Assembly (NCBI GenBank): GCA_030704615.1 | Contig: CM060733.1 | Span: 64,540,001 to 64,604,000 of the forward strand | From: Takakia lepidozioides | Taxonomy: Eukaryota; Streptophyta; Takakiopsida; Takakiales; Takakiaceae | Direction: 5' to 3' | DNA: 64,000 nt | Part shown: in pieces, positions 21,901-32,560 of the stretch | How the letters are laid out: each line of letters starts with the position of its first letter | Numbering within the stretch: position 1 is the first letter of the stretch | Notes under the pieces: model-generated | What the model was told of the DNA's origin: nothing | Database searches by the model: none | The model's input: only the letters and a program-made list of their open reading frames with translations | Made by a program: the position numbers and the translations under genes

Positions 21901-24900
21901 GGCCAGCCACCCTAGGGACTTAGCCCGAAAATGGCTAAGTCCTGAACGGCAATAGGGCCTAGAACTGGAAAATGGCGCCGAATTTCCAGTTCAGGGCCAG
22001 CCACCTAGGGACTTAGCCCGAAAATGGCTAAGTCCCTGAACGGCAATAGGGCCTAGAACTGGAAAATGGCGCCGAATTTCCAGTTCAGGGCCATCCACCC
22101 TAGGGACTTAGCCCGAAAATGGCTAAGTCCCTGAACGGCAATAGGGCCTAGAACTGGAAAATGGCGCCGAATTTCCAGTTCAGGGCCAGCCACCCTAGGG
22201 ACTTAGCCCGAAAATGGCTAAGTCCCTGATAGGCAATAGGGCCTAGAACTGGAAAATGGCGCCGAATTTCCAGTTCAGGGCGGCCACCCTAGGGACTTAG
22301 CCCGAAAATGGCTAATTCCCTAAACCTATAGGGCCTAGAACTGGAAAATGGCGCCGAATTTCCAGTTCGGGGCCCGCCACCCTAGGGACTTAGCCCGAAA
22401 ATGGCTAAGTCCCTGAACGGCAATAGGGCCTAGAACTGGAAAATGGCGCCGAATTTCCAGTTCCGGGCCAGCCACCCTAGGGACTTAGCCCGAAAATGGC
22501 TAAGTCCCTGAACGGCAATAGGGCCTAGAACTGGAAAATGGCGCCGAATTTCCAGTTCAGGGCCAGCACCCTAGGGACTTAGCCCGAAAATGGCTAAGTC
22601 CCTGAACGGCAATAGGGCCTAGAACTGGAAAATGGCGCCGAATTTCCAGTTCAGGGCCAGCCACCCTAGGGACTTAGCCCGAAAATGGCTAAGTCCCTGA
22701 ACGGCATAGGGCCTAGAACTGGAAAATGGCGCCGAATTTCCAGTTCAGGGCCAGCCACCCTAGGGACTTAGCCCGAAAATGGCTAAGTCCCTGAACGGCA
22801 AATAGGGCCTAGAACTGGAAAATGGCGCCGAATTTCCAGTTCAGGGCCAGCCACCCTAGGGACTTAGCCCGAAAATGGCTAATTCCCTAAACAGCTATAG
22901 GGCCTAGAACTGGAAAATGGCGCCGAATTTCCAGTTCGGGGCCCGCCACCCTAGGGACTTAGCCCGAAAATGGCTAAGTCCCTGAACGGCAATAGGGCCT
23001 AGAACTGGAAAATGGCGCCGAATTTCCACTTCGGGGCCGCCAGTCTAGGGACTTAGCCCGAAAATGGCTAAGTCCCTGAACGGCAATAGGGCCTAGAACT
23101 GGAAAATGGCGCCGAATTTCCAGTTCCGGGCTAGCCAGTCTAGGGACTTAGCCCGAAAATGGCCAAGTCCCTGAACGGCAATAGGGCCTAGAACTGGAAA
23201 ATGGCGCCGAATTTCCAGTTCAGGGCCAGCCAGTCTAGGGACTTAGCCATTTTCGGAGCCCTGACTGGAAATTCAGCGCCATTTTCCCTAACACCACATG
23301 AGGCCTCTAACATCCTGAAATGCAAGGACTTGAAAGAAAGACAGCGCGTATGTACCTGTACAGAAGGCGCATTGCTACTTTGTCCGCGTTCGGCTGGTCG
23401 GTGAACTCGTGGCTCCGGCGAGCATCTGCTATCTCCCGAAAGAATAGGTGGTTTTGTAGAGCAGAAAGTACCTCGTCACATAGTCACGTAGGCTCTCTGC
23501 TGCAGGAGATATCTCCATCTTGAACTGATGTGCTTGTGTGTCCAGCTGCTCTTGCGCATTCGTCGTCACCTGTGGAGATTCTCCATCAGATCGCTTTCCT
23601 GAAAAAATACAATGAATCCACCCCCTACTAGAGTAGAAGCCCCAAACGAAGCGTGGGGAAGTACCTGAAACCACCATGTCATGCGGTTCATCCACATGTC
23701 GAATGTGGGGTCAGAGAGTTTGTCGGTTTGGGGAAGCTCCACATGTCCCTGGTACTTTGGGAACCATTCCAGATTTGGAGCCACCGGGTCTGTCCAACCA
23801 CCTAGCATATTCGTAAGCGCCAAACACCACAAAAAGGAGTTGTTGCCACCACAATTTGGTTAAGAATGTATCACCTTTCTGTTGCATCCACACAGGATGT
23901 GGCTAGACGATGGAGCTTCTCCAATGTCATCGTGGGCTTCAGAGCGCGAGAGTAGTGCTTCCCCACCTCCACCAGAAGTCGGCACCAAGGGCGGGATCAG
24001 CTATGGCCACGTACTTTACCATCCGCGACTTGTACTTTATGCGGGCCTCACCTCCTCAGCTTTGACATACGATTCGAGTTCCGGGAGGGTGGATTCTTCT
24101 CCTCTGACTCCATGTAGAACCTCCGCGCATGTGCCAATCCTGCTGTCTTTTCGTCTGTCAAGAATGCGCACATAAGATTAGAGATCCTGCTCAACACAAT
24201 TTCTTCTATTGGGGGAGGAGATTAGAAATCACGGTGAAGACCTTTTCTTCTATTGGGGGAGGAGAGACAAATTAGCTCAACAAAACTGTCAGGAGCTTTA
24301 CCCGAAATATGTAGTCCACCATGGTGTTGACGCTCAGCCTATACCAGGTTCTGTCTGCCTTTGCCTCCGACTTGCGTAGGAGGTCGGCACTGAGGGAATT
24401 GGCAAACTCTTGCACCCCCTGCTTCCCGACATCCTTCACTCGGAAGAGCATATGGGGACAAGTTGGTGGCAATGAAGGCATTCTCAGTCACCCTGCAGTG
24501 CCAACATTCCATCAAACAATACTGAAATGGGAATTTCCATCATATATGAGGATTCGCAATGAAATGACTTCCAAATTCAAAGTCCAAAGCGAGAGGGGTG
24601 TAGCTTACGAGTTGATGTCGGCCATTGCAGCTTTGAGAAGACTGCGATCTTTGGGCCCCGCAACCTTCAACACAACACAATCCACGGCGAAATGCCAATC
24701 GAGATCGTTGGGGTGGGCTTGGGCAATGTGCTCCATCCATGCCAGGAGGCGATGATTGCCGTCCCACACGTAGAACATCTTACCGGACAAGTGGCTGGAA
24801 AAGAGGATCACTAGCAATCGATCGCTCTCGAACTCCTCATTTTGCGTTTGCCAATGGGGACCCCATTTGTCCACCTCATCGGAAGTGTGGGCACGGGAAG

Positions 24901-25994
24901 CTCCGTGGTCGTTCTCAATGGAAACGTAAAACGCGGCAGACCCCATTCGATATCCATCCCGGAAAGAGAATTTCAGCTTGTCGATATCGCCTGGGAGGGC
25001 AGGTCTCACCACCTGCAATGACACCAAGCGGCAAAGGGGAATTCGAAGCTTGGCCAGGTACACCATGCCCCCCAGCACCCTGCCAATGTTGCTGTGGGTT
25101 GCCTCCAACATCTTGGCAGCGGCCAACTTCATATCCGCCTCAGACATGACGTCTGTTGCAGAGGGGTTTTCTGCAGCCCACCAGGACCGCCAAATCCAGC
25201 CTGTATGCTCCGGGTTTGGGGCCTGGGGATGTCCGGGAGGATGTCATCCTGGTCAGAAAGCTCCCTGTCGTCCTCCTCAACAGGGTCAGCCACCTGCAAA
25301 ACCACCTCCAACACTCTCCCGTCTCTACTGCCCTCTCCCTGGCTTCACCTCGAACTTGCACAATCCGTGCTCTTTCTGGTGTTCTTCCTCTCCTCCACTC
25401 TCCACCGTATGGGTAATGCAGGGGCTGCTCTTGCCCACGATGGTCTAACCGGTGTGTTACTGCCTCTCTGTGGTGTATTGGAGGGATCCACCGTCTCTGT
25501 GCGTCCCTCGCTTACATTGGCATCTGTCATTTGGGCACCCCTGGCCTCTTCAGCTGCCTTTTCTCTTTTCCTCCTGGCTAGCATTCTGTCTCGTCTGTTC
25601 TTTGCCCTCTCTTTTGCCCTCTCACGGGCTTTCTGTTTCTTACTAGGGCTAGCAGCAGGGGAGCCCTCCAGGACGACCACCTTTGATTGAGGCGAACTGA
25701 CACCCTCGCGCGCACTGCTCACTCCCCCCTCCGCAGCCCGTGACGGCTCTCTCGCCGGGGATTGCATGTGCTTAGCTTTCTTCTTTTTCTTTGCGTGGGC
25801 GGGCCCTACTGCATGTGCATGAACAACCTCCATTGCCGGATCTGCTGTCCTCATGTCCTCACGCCTTCACCTGCCATGCCGCCTGCACCAACCTCCACAA
25901 TGCCTATTCTGTCGTACTCTCGTTGCAAGTCCTCCCGTCCACCAACAAAAGGTTTAAGTTTGCCCTCTCGCCCCAAGTTGGGCGATTCAAACAT
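18997..25994 (-). pseudogene. ParB-like/DNA-methyltransferase-like fusion gene, copy L
   Basis: Multi-exon, nearly identical to copy R (33,007-39,155). In order from 25,994: a Ser/Lys-rich N-terminus (KKQKARERAKERAKNRR); a ParB-like domain at 25,147-24,605 with VSLQVVRPALPGDIDKLKFS and the box FYVWDGNHRLLAWM; helical exons; the big intron 23,355-21,351; a basic/acidic linker with PKKKK and ESDSDDDF; a methyltransferase-like part with ILLDIPDGEL (about 20,490), then GRILDLTCGTG at 19,880 split by an intron; and a very acidic tail ending at 18,997. A poly(A) signal (AATAAA, minus) lies at 18,929-18,934. Lesions include a lost G near 25,855, a 17-bp deletion near 21,080, an extra C near 24,455 and a G-run indel at about 20,535. 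Its DNHR-like box is intact here (GNHR); copy R has SNHR. Confidence 0.65.
21433..23285. repeat. 95-bp hairpin satellite inside an intron, copy L (about 19 units)
   Basis: Each unit of about 95 bp holds two palindromes: CTGGAAAATGGCGCCGAATT...CCAG, centred on GGCGCC, and GGGACTTAGCC...GGCTAAGTCCC. The array fills most of the intron spanning 21,351-23,355 (2,005 bp). The homologous intron in copy R is 1,159 bp with about half the units. Units are highly similar to each other, suggesting recent amplification. Confidence 0.9.
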
Positions 25995-26433
25995 GCGATG
26001 AGTTGGAGCTGTCGATGATACCACCAGCGTGCCGGGCTCGTTGTCACTCTGTCGTTGACAAAAATCGTGAAAACCAACATCGGTGCAAAAACCAGCATCG
26101 CAACGAGCAGCGCAATCACCATAGCAACAATCGTGTAGCAAAAATGAAAACATAACAAGTTTAGGAAGTATGGAGAGCCATGCAACAACAATGAAAACAA
26201 ATGCAACCATTGCCTGAGAATGACATGCACAAGCAGCCTTCTCCAGAGCTGCCGGATTTGCACACGCATTGCAAACAATCTAAGGTTCACTCAACTATCT
26301 AAAGTTCACTCATCCAGCGAAGCCAGGATGAAGATGCAAAAACAAAGCGAGGTAACAAAGCGAAAGCAAAAAAAGAAATCGAACAAACCGAAAGCAGAAG
26401 TGGCTTGCTTGAGAGTACTCGGCTTCAGTTGGC

Positions 26434-26819
26434 GCGGGTTGTGAGCAAGACACTGGAATCTCCTGCTGGAGCTTCAGTTTGGCCATGCGAGAGATTGGCC
26501 ATCGTCCGTAGTATAGAGCTTTCAACTTCCGCCGCGGTCTGGATGTGAGGTCTCTCTCAGGAGAGCCACGCCCTTCAGGCGGCATAAGTCCCAGCCAAAA
26601 AGATCTCCGTTTTTGGGTACATGCCTCGAATAGCATGTTAAGCCAAGATTAGCATGAGATTTAGAGTACGTATCCAGGAAGCCATGTGTCGCCAGCCCGA
26701 ATGAAAACCGACGGCGGTGGACATTTATTGCCCAACTGCGCAATTAAATGTCGGATGAAGCCCTCCATGTCGGATGAAAATCGACGTAAAGAGGCCCGGA
26801 ATTTCCAACGTAGAGGTAA
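26434..26819. other. Upstream region of the copy L gene, no gene recognised
   Basis: The region beyond the point where copy R is cut off. It lies between the 5' end of the ParB/methyltransferase gene and the hairpin repeats, so it may include promoter sequence. I cannot point to a clear TATA box. Confidence 0.3.
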
Positions 26820-27285
26820 TTCGGAGTGCTGCACGATGGAATTCCGGCGCCGGATTTCCATCCTGCAGGTAATTCGGAGCGCAGCAGGATGGAAATTCAG
26901 CGCCGAATTTCCATCCAGCAAGGTAGGGTGGCGCTGGAAATTTCCCTCACGCAGGTAATTCAGAAGCGGATGGATGGAAATCCGGCGTCGGATTTCCATC
27001 CGCGCAGGTAGGGCGGCGCGCCAAATTCCCCTCACGCAGGTAATTCAGAAGCGGATGGATGGAAATCCGGCGCCGGATTTCCATCCGCGCAGGTAGGGCG
27101 GCGCGCCAAATTTCCCTCACGCAAGTAATTCAGAAGCGGATGGATGGAAATCCGGCGCCGGATTTCCATCCGCGCACGTAGGGCGGCGCGCCAAATTTCC
27201 CTCACGCAAGTAATTCAGAAGCTGCAGGATGGAAATCCGGCGCCGGATTTCCATCCGCGCACGTAGGGCGGCTGTCAAGTTAAAT
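26820..27285. repeat. 84-85 bp GGCGCC-centred tandem repeats
   Basis: About five units of GCGGATGGATGGAAATCCGG plus the complementary half, spaced by AGGTAGGGCGGCGCGCCAAATT and a TCACGCAGGTAATTCAGAA linker. The same half-units form the arrays of copy B at 51.9-55 kb. The array stops abruptly at about 27,285, which marks the broken end of copy L. Confidence 0.85.
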
Positions 27286-28230
27286 AAGCACAGTGTGAAA
27301 CTAGCTAGAATAAAGCTAGTTATTTGTATTTAACACTTGGATTTAGGTCAAGTGTTAAATCAGGTGTCAAGTTTAGTTTGACACCTGACCCGTCTTATCT
27401 TCACGAGAGCGGCAGTCGCGCGGCTCATCTCTCTCGAGTTGAGCCTGCGTGACCGAGCTCCTGCATCGTTTAGGACTGAGTGTGCTTATGATGGGAGTGT
27501 AGGTTGTTGTGGGGTGGAGTCCCCATATCTTGGGGTGCCCCTGGCTTGACTTCTGTTTTAAAGAGTGATGGTTTTGGTTGTCATGTTTTGTGTAAACAGT
27601 GTGTACTTAGCTTTTTCTATCACTCGAGAGAGATGACTCTATCTAGTTTGCCAGTGCTAAGCTAGATATGATGTTTTTGTTTTTAAGCACTATTATAGTA
27701 GAGATGGTCGCCAGAGGCCAATGCTTTGCAGTTCGAATCCGGAGCGTTCTTCTTCAATGAGTGGTAGCTCGGCGTCCATAGCATGCTGCTCAAACAAAGA
27801 GTAGCCCATCCAGAATCGCAGCATGTTGGAGAAGCTTGAGGAGTCGCGCCAGTGAAGCTACTGGCGAGGTGCGAGGTGTGGTGGTGATCCGGTAACTGGC
27901 CCAGGCGTATGGAGAGGCTGCGGGGGCGTGGTGTCAGTGGCGCCGGGGGTCTTCTCGTTGAGGGCCTTCGCTGGGCTTTGTGTTGAGCAGGCCAGTGGGC
28001 TTGTTGGGGGAGAAGGATTATGTGGGCTGTGCATAAGGGGTACTAGCTGGGCAGCAGTGAAAGTACCGTAGTAGATGGTATAAATGTTAAGAGTTCCATT
28101 TGTCCCTACAAGAACGGGCCCATCGTGATAAGGCACAACGATGGGGGTTGGGTTTACAAAGAACTTAGAACTCCCTATAGCTGTCGCAGTGGTCAGATGA
28201 ATCGTGCTAAGAGTGCGAAGCCAGACAACG
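27286..28230. other. Unassigned spacer with small inverted repeats
   Basis: Contains TAACACTTGGATTTAGGTCA with its complement and a CAGGTGTCAAG / TTGACACCTGA pair near 27,360-27,390. This could be an LTR edge or a hairpin. The stretch TTCGAATCCGGAGCG (about 27,732) resembles a tRNA T-arm, but no cloverleaf can be built. No coding evidence. Confidence 0.4.
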
Positions 28231-28232
28231 GG

Positions 28233-28603
28233 CTTTTAACCTTCGAGACTCCTCACAGTGGCGTTGAGCTCACTCAGACTGAAGTCGGCGTGGAGAGCAA
28301 ACCCACATGGAAATGGAGGTTGGTGATCTCCTATGAAGGCACCAATTACTCAGGGTGGCGACTGTAGTCAAGGGCAAACGGTGTGACAGTGCAGTACTTG
28401 GTAGAGGATGCACTGGCCAAGGTGACCAGATGCACACGTGATCAGCTGCTTCTTTGCGCTGCAGGCCGCACAGATGCTGGTGTTCATGCCTGGGGTCAGG
28501 TGGCTCATTTTGTGACTCCATATTGCTTTGACCAGTTACAATTCTTGCATACATCCCTGAATGGCATTCTGCCCTATGACATTCGAGTACGAGGGGTGTC
28601 CAC
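28233..28603 (+). pseudogene. TruA-type tRNA pseudouridine synthase fragment
   Basis: Reads KWRLVISYEGTNYSGW, then after one in-frame TAG (28,365-28,367) continues VTVQYLVEDALAKVT and AAGRTDAGVHAWGQVAHFVT to [24 protein letters not shown] is the TruA catalytic motif, with the Asp codon at 28,473; this family isomerises uridines in the tRNA anticodon stem. The TAG sits where relatives have Gln, so CAG to TAG is likely. The fragment lacks the C-terminal half of the enzyme and is fused within about 14 bp to an opposite-strand glycolate oxidase exon. It looks like a captured host fragment, retaining the catalytic Asp but not functional. Confidence 0.85.
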
Positions 28604-28840
28604 AGTGAGGGCAATGGCCTTAAAACCTGCACGCTCTGCTCGGCGTACCAATTGTGCAACCACATTTCTGCCCTTGTATACGTAAAGCTGGAAGAAGCGG
28701 ATGCCAGGACCTACTGATGCAACCTCTTCAACACTGCTGGTTGCCCAGGATGACAGGGTCATAACTGTGCCAGCAGCAGATACTGCTCTTGCATTGGCCA
28801 GCTCACCGTCAGGGTGAGCCATCCTCTGCACGGCAAGACT
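28590..28840 (-). pseudogene. Glycolate oxidase ((S)-2-hydroxy-acid oxidase) exon fragment
   Basis: The minus strand reads [55 protein letters not shown] and [13 protein letters not shown]. This is the FMN-binding core of plant glycolate oxidase, the peroxisomal photorespiratory enzyme. Only about 80 residues remain. The upstream edge near QRMAHP coincides with what looks like an exon start, and the downstream edge is the junction with the TruA fragment. The reading frame is intact across the fragment, so the capture is probably recent. Confidence 0.88.
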
Positions 28841-28911
28841 TGTCGAGCCTGGTTGCAAGGCTGACAGACCATCGGAAGATTCACCTAATGAGGACGATGC
28901 TATTTCCGACC

Positions 28912-29411
28912 NNNNNNNNNNNNNNNNNNNNNNNNNNNNNNNNNNNNNNNNNNNNNNNNNNNNNNNNNNNNNNNNNNNNNNNNNNNNNNNNNNNNNNNNN
29001 NNNNNNNNNNNNNNNNNNNNNNNNNNNNNNNNNNNNNNNNNNNNNNNNNNNNNNNNNNNNNNNNNNNNNNNNNNNNNNNNNNNNNNNNNNNNNNNNNNNN
29101 NNNNNNNNNNNNNNNNNNNNNNNNNNNNNNNNNNNNNNNNNNNNNNNNNNNNNNNNNNNNNNNNNNNNNNNNNNNNNNNNNNNNNNNNNNNNNNNNNNNN
29201 NNNNNNNNNNNNNNNNNNNNNNNNNNNNNNNNNNNNNNNNNNNNNNNNNNNNNNNNNNNNNNNNNNNNNNNNNNNNNNNNNNNNNNNNNNNNNNNNNNNN
29301 NNNNNNNNNNNNNNNNNNNNNNNNNNNNNNNNNNNNNNNNNNNNNNNNNNNNNNNNNNNNNNNNNNNNNNNNNNNNNNNNNNNNNNNNNNNNNNNNNNNN
29401 NNNNNNNNNNN
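28912..29411. other. Assembly gap of 500 N
   Basis: Exactly 500 N, the usual placeholder length for a gap of unknown size. Anything inferred about continuity between the glycolate oxidase fragment and the gypsy element must allow for this. Confidence 0.99.
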
Positions 29412-30365
29412 GGAGGCGGCTAATGCCACTTCCACTAAGGGACGTTTAAGGTGAAGCCTAAGGAACCTGGGCACCTTCGATGGCGGTTTCAAATCGGTAG
29501 GCACTCAACACCTGGCTCCTGGAGCTATAGCATTATGTACTTCCTATGCGTCCGAAGTTGAGTGATGGGATGCGGGTTAGTGGCTCCTCACCTATTAGGG
29601 CTATGCTTCACAATTGTGGCCAGAAACGCCTTAGACCAAAGCCCCAGAGCCTCGGAACCTTTAAACTGGATGTGTTGTTTCAACGGAATTGATGAATAGA
29701 TTTGTGCCCCTCACGCATCCTGCTTTCCTGGGACAGATGAGCATTTGAGCAAACTATGACATTCGGGGGGTAGGTCCAGGCTTTCATGTGCGGTTGGCCT
29801 CTAAAGTCACAACATGGCAGAGACATGAAATGGTCCTTCAACTTTGGTGGCGGGACGGCCCCCTGGGCCAGGCGGAGTTGGAGGAGAACCACCCCAGACT
29901 TTCTAACTAGCACTTGATAGGGCTGAATGTTTCTCTCTCGGATTTTCCCTAATGTGTTATGATACAAGGCCGGACGGGAGCTGAACCACAAAAGAACCCG
30001 GCGGAAAGGTACTTCCTTCCGACCGGAAAGAAGTGGGATAGGCAACGCTTCGACTATGGCACTTGGAAATCGATAGGGAGGGCCTTCACACTTCCGCGCC
30101 CCGGTTGCTCTCGAACGGAAAGCGGGTGGAGCAGCTTTATGGTGGACAGAGGCACCTTTATGGAGTGTGTTCATTGGTTGGGGAGCCCTTGCACATGGCC
30201 AAGAAGTGCACAAAACTCGACAATTGAACATGACTCGGGCAACCACGGAGCTGTGGAAGATACCATCATCCCGCTTGGTGTAGCGGTGGTCGCCAGGACT
30301 TGCAAGGTAGCAACTATTCTTGTGAGTTGTAATCAGGAACTGGCGCCCTGCGTAAAGGGAGTCAG
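29412..30365. other. Unassigned sequence upstream of gypsy pol
   Basis: Open frames exist (for instance 29,959-30,387 plus, with RYFLPTGKKWDRQRFDYGTW), but I recognise no domain and composition does not decide a frame. It could be degraded gag or unrelated insertion sequence. Confidence 0.3.
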
Positions 30366-30756
30366 TTATTGTTCGTGGATGGGATAATATCTGGAACTAA
30401 CGTTTCGTTGTTGGCTGAGCACACAGGAGCGTTCCTCCTTCATGACGCCGGCAGCGCGCGAAAGTTGGGACTCCCGACAGTGACGTGGGGGCCTATTGAG
30501 GTGCGTTCTGCCAAAGGAGAACCACAGTTGGCGACAAGGTTGGCGTTTGATGTTCCTCTTCACTGGGAGTTGGGAGGGACGTGAGAACTTCACCATCTGC
30601 GAGATCGATGGAGTAGATCTCATTTTGGGGATGACATTTTTGAGCAAATCCGGAGCGGTCATAGATGGCCGCAAGAGAGTAGTCACGCTGCCATGTGGGA
30701 ATGGTGGCGAGTTTTTACGAGTGTCGGAAACGCCCAAATCCGTGGGATGGAAATAA
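30366..30756 (+). pseudogene. Ty3/gypsy aspartic protease region, frameshifted
   Basis: LFVDGIISGTNVSLLAEH, then FLLHDAGSARKLGLPTV, and after a frameshift near 30,580 ENFTICEIDGVDLILGMTFL. The second motif (DLILGMTFL) is the conserved flap-distal ILGMDFL of gypsy retropepsins. The active-site box is DAGS where DSGA/DTGA is expected, so it is altered. It is followed directly by the RT region in the usual gypsy order. Confidence 0.7.
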
Positions 30757-30842
30757 ACCTTCTGTCAGCAAAGAGTGGGCCGTGGAGGAGGCACAGGAGT
30801 CCCAGTTTTTGCTTTACATTAGAGAAGTGAAAGGAGAAGGCG

Positions 30843-31948
30843 ATGGGAGCCGAGCCCAGATTGGATCAAGGGATTTTGGAGAAATACCAGGATGTGATGC
30901 CGGAGGATTTACCAAGCGACTTGCCACCACGAAGAGGAGTTGACCACAAGATTGAGTTGATACCGGGATCGGAACCGCCTGCCAAGGCGCCCTACCGCCG
31001 GTTGAGCCACAGAGAGTTGGTCGAGCTGAAGACCAGCTCAGGATCTAATGTCAAAGGGTACATCCGGCCGAGTAAGTCACCTTACGGAGCCCCGGTGCTA
31101 TTCGCAGACAAGAAGGATGGGACGCTGTGCGGATGTGTGTCGATTACAGGGCTTTGATAAGGTGACTATTAAACCGAACCCGGTGCTTTTCCAAGGATCG
31201 ACGACCTTTTCGACCGGTTGGCAGGAGCGAAGTATTTCAGCCGGATCGACTTGCGCTCCGGCTATCATCAAATTCGGGTGGCGGAGGAGATGAGGAGAAT
31301 ACCGCGTGCATGACAAGGTTGGTTCATATGAGTTCTTGGTGATGCCTTTTGGGCTCACTAATGCACCGGCGACCTTTAGCATGCTGATGAACAGCCTTTT
31401 TTCAGGAGTGGTTGGATGACTTTGTGATCGTGTACATCGACGACATCTTGGTGTACTCGAAGACAAAGGAGGAACACCTGGAGCACCTCAAAAGGTTGCG
31501 AGAAGGGAAGCTGTATGCCAAAGCTTCAAAGTGTGAATTCGGGGTCACGAAAGTGAGTTCTTGGGCATGTGATTACACAGGATGGGATCAAAATGGATGA
31601 CAGAAAGGTGAGGGCGATCTTGGACTGGGAGCCTCCGACTTCGGTCTCGGGAGTGCGTTTCTTCCTAGGACTCGCCTCCTATTACCGGAAGTATGTGAGA
31701 AATTTCGCCAATATTGCGGGGCCGCTGTCGGACCTTCTGTGTAAATCTAAAGTCTGGGCATGGAACACCTTTTGTGGCCAAGCTTTTGCTGAATTGAAGC
31801 AGCGGATGGCGGAAGCTCCAGTCTTGAAAATCCCGGATTTCGATCGTCCGTTCGAGATACATACAGATGCGTCGGACTTCGCGATTGGGGTGTACTGATG
31901 CAAGATGGACGTCCAGTGGCTTACGAAAGTAAGAAACTGAATGAAGTG
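30843..31948 (+). pseudogene. Ty3/gypsy reverse transcriptase and RNase H start, frameshifted
   Basis: Recognisable in order: [33 protein letters not shown], a segment reading [33 protein letters not shown] with the catalytic Asp pair near 31,430, FLGLASYYRKYVRNFA, and RNase H start HTDASDFAIGV. Frame changes occur near 31,130, 31,290, 31,400, 31,545 and 31,890. The RNase H sequence stops at AYESKKLNE and switches to the dispersed LTR-like repeat at 31,951. Integrase is absent. The copy is dead. Confidence 0.88.
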
Positions 31949-31950
31949 CC

Positions 31951-32560
31951 AAGGCACTCAAGGAGGCGGAGGCACTCACTAGGTGGAGCCCCGCACACCG
32001 GGTTGTGGTGGGGGTGGCTCCACAAGGGGTGGTGGTAGCTTAGCGGGACTTAGTGGGGATGGCATAGGACTCACCATGGTGGAGACCTCGAGGTGGAGTC
32101 GTGGGGAGTCTTGGGACTCATCACGGTCCATTGGGGCCGCGGTGAGTGGGCCAGACTCCCGCGACTCACCACCGGGAATCGAGGGTCTTCGTGGTGGTTC
32201 GCCATAAAATGGCATGGCTGGTTGTGGAACCCCCGCGGACAGCTACAGAAGTATATATAGGGAGGTAACCCCGAGAACGGTGCAAGCCCGTTGGTGACCA
32301 ACTAGTGAGTAAGCGAGCGAGCCGGAAGCGACCAAAGAGTGGGGAGCTGTTCCGGACTGCCAACTACCAAAGGGATTCCCGCTGTTCCAAATCGTGGAGG
32401 GTTCTTTGGGAGAACAAAGGGGGACCGTTATGCCCCGGTGAGCAGCCGAAGCCCCAAGTTTGGGCCGTTGGCCCGGCGGCCAATTTGGGAGTCAGGCGCG
32501 CGCATCAAAGCGAGTAACTATGACTTGAAGGGGAGCTTACCGAAGTGAGGTGCGCGACAC
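31951..32560 (+). repeat. LTR-like dispersed repeat with TATA box
   Basis: 31,951-32,225 matches 63,714-64,000 closely (shared CACTCAAGGAGGC, CTAGGTGGAGCCCCGCACAC, CATAAAATGGCATGG). After the shared part comes TATATATA at 32,252-32,259 in a setting that could be an LTR promoter. It abuts gypsy RNase H on the left and copy R on the right. Calling it an LTR is inference: no terminal TG...CA pair or primer-binding site was found. Confidence 0.5.

Larger units (their letters stand above)
18774..27285 (-). mobile_element. MULE-family element, copy L, carrying the ParB/methyltransferase gene
   Basis: The left end (GGGGGCTGCTATTTCATGAGC-like, 18,774) is the same as the left end of MULE copy B (50,481) and the inverted right end of copy R (39,395). 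The minus-strand gene at 18,997-25,994 runs toward that end. After its 5' region come about 390 bp of unique sequence and GGCGCC-centred hairpins (26,820-27,285) like those inside copy B. No right terminus or transposase follows, so L is truncated at about 27,285. The flank CAATGACC at the left has no matching duplication that I can find on the right. Confidence 0.75.

Noticed and set aside
21433-23285. CRISPR-like regular repeat array
   Set aside because: Units are contiguous 95-bp repeats without unique spacers, in a eukaryotic intron.
27700-27750. tRNA-like T-arm (TTCGAATCCGGAGCG)
   Set aside because: No acceptor stem, D-arm or anticodon arm can be paired around it.
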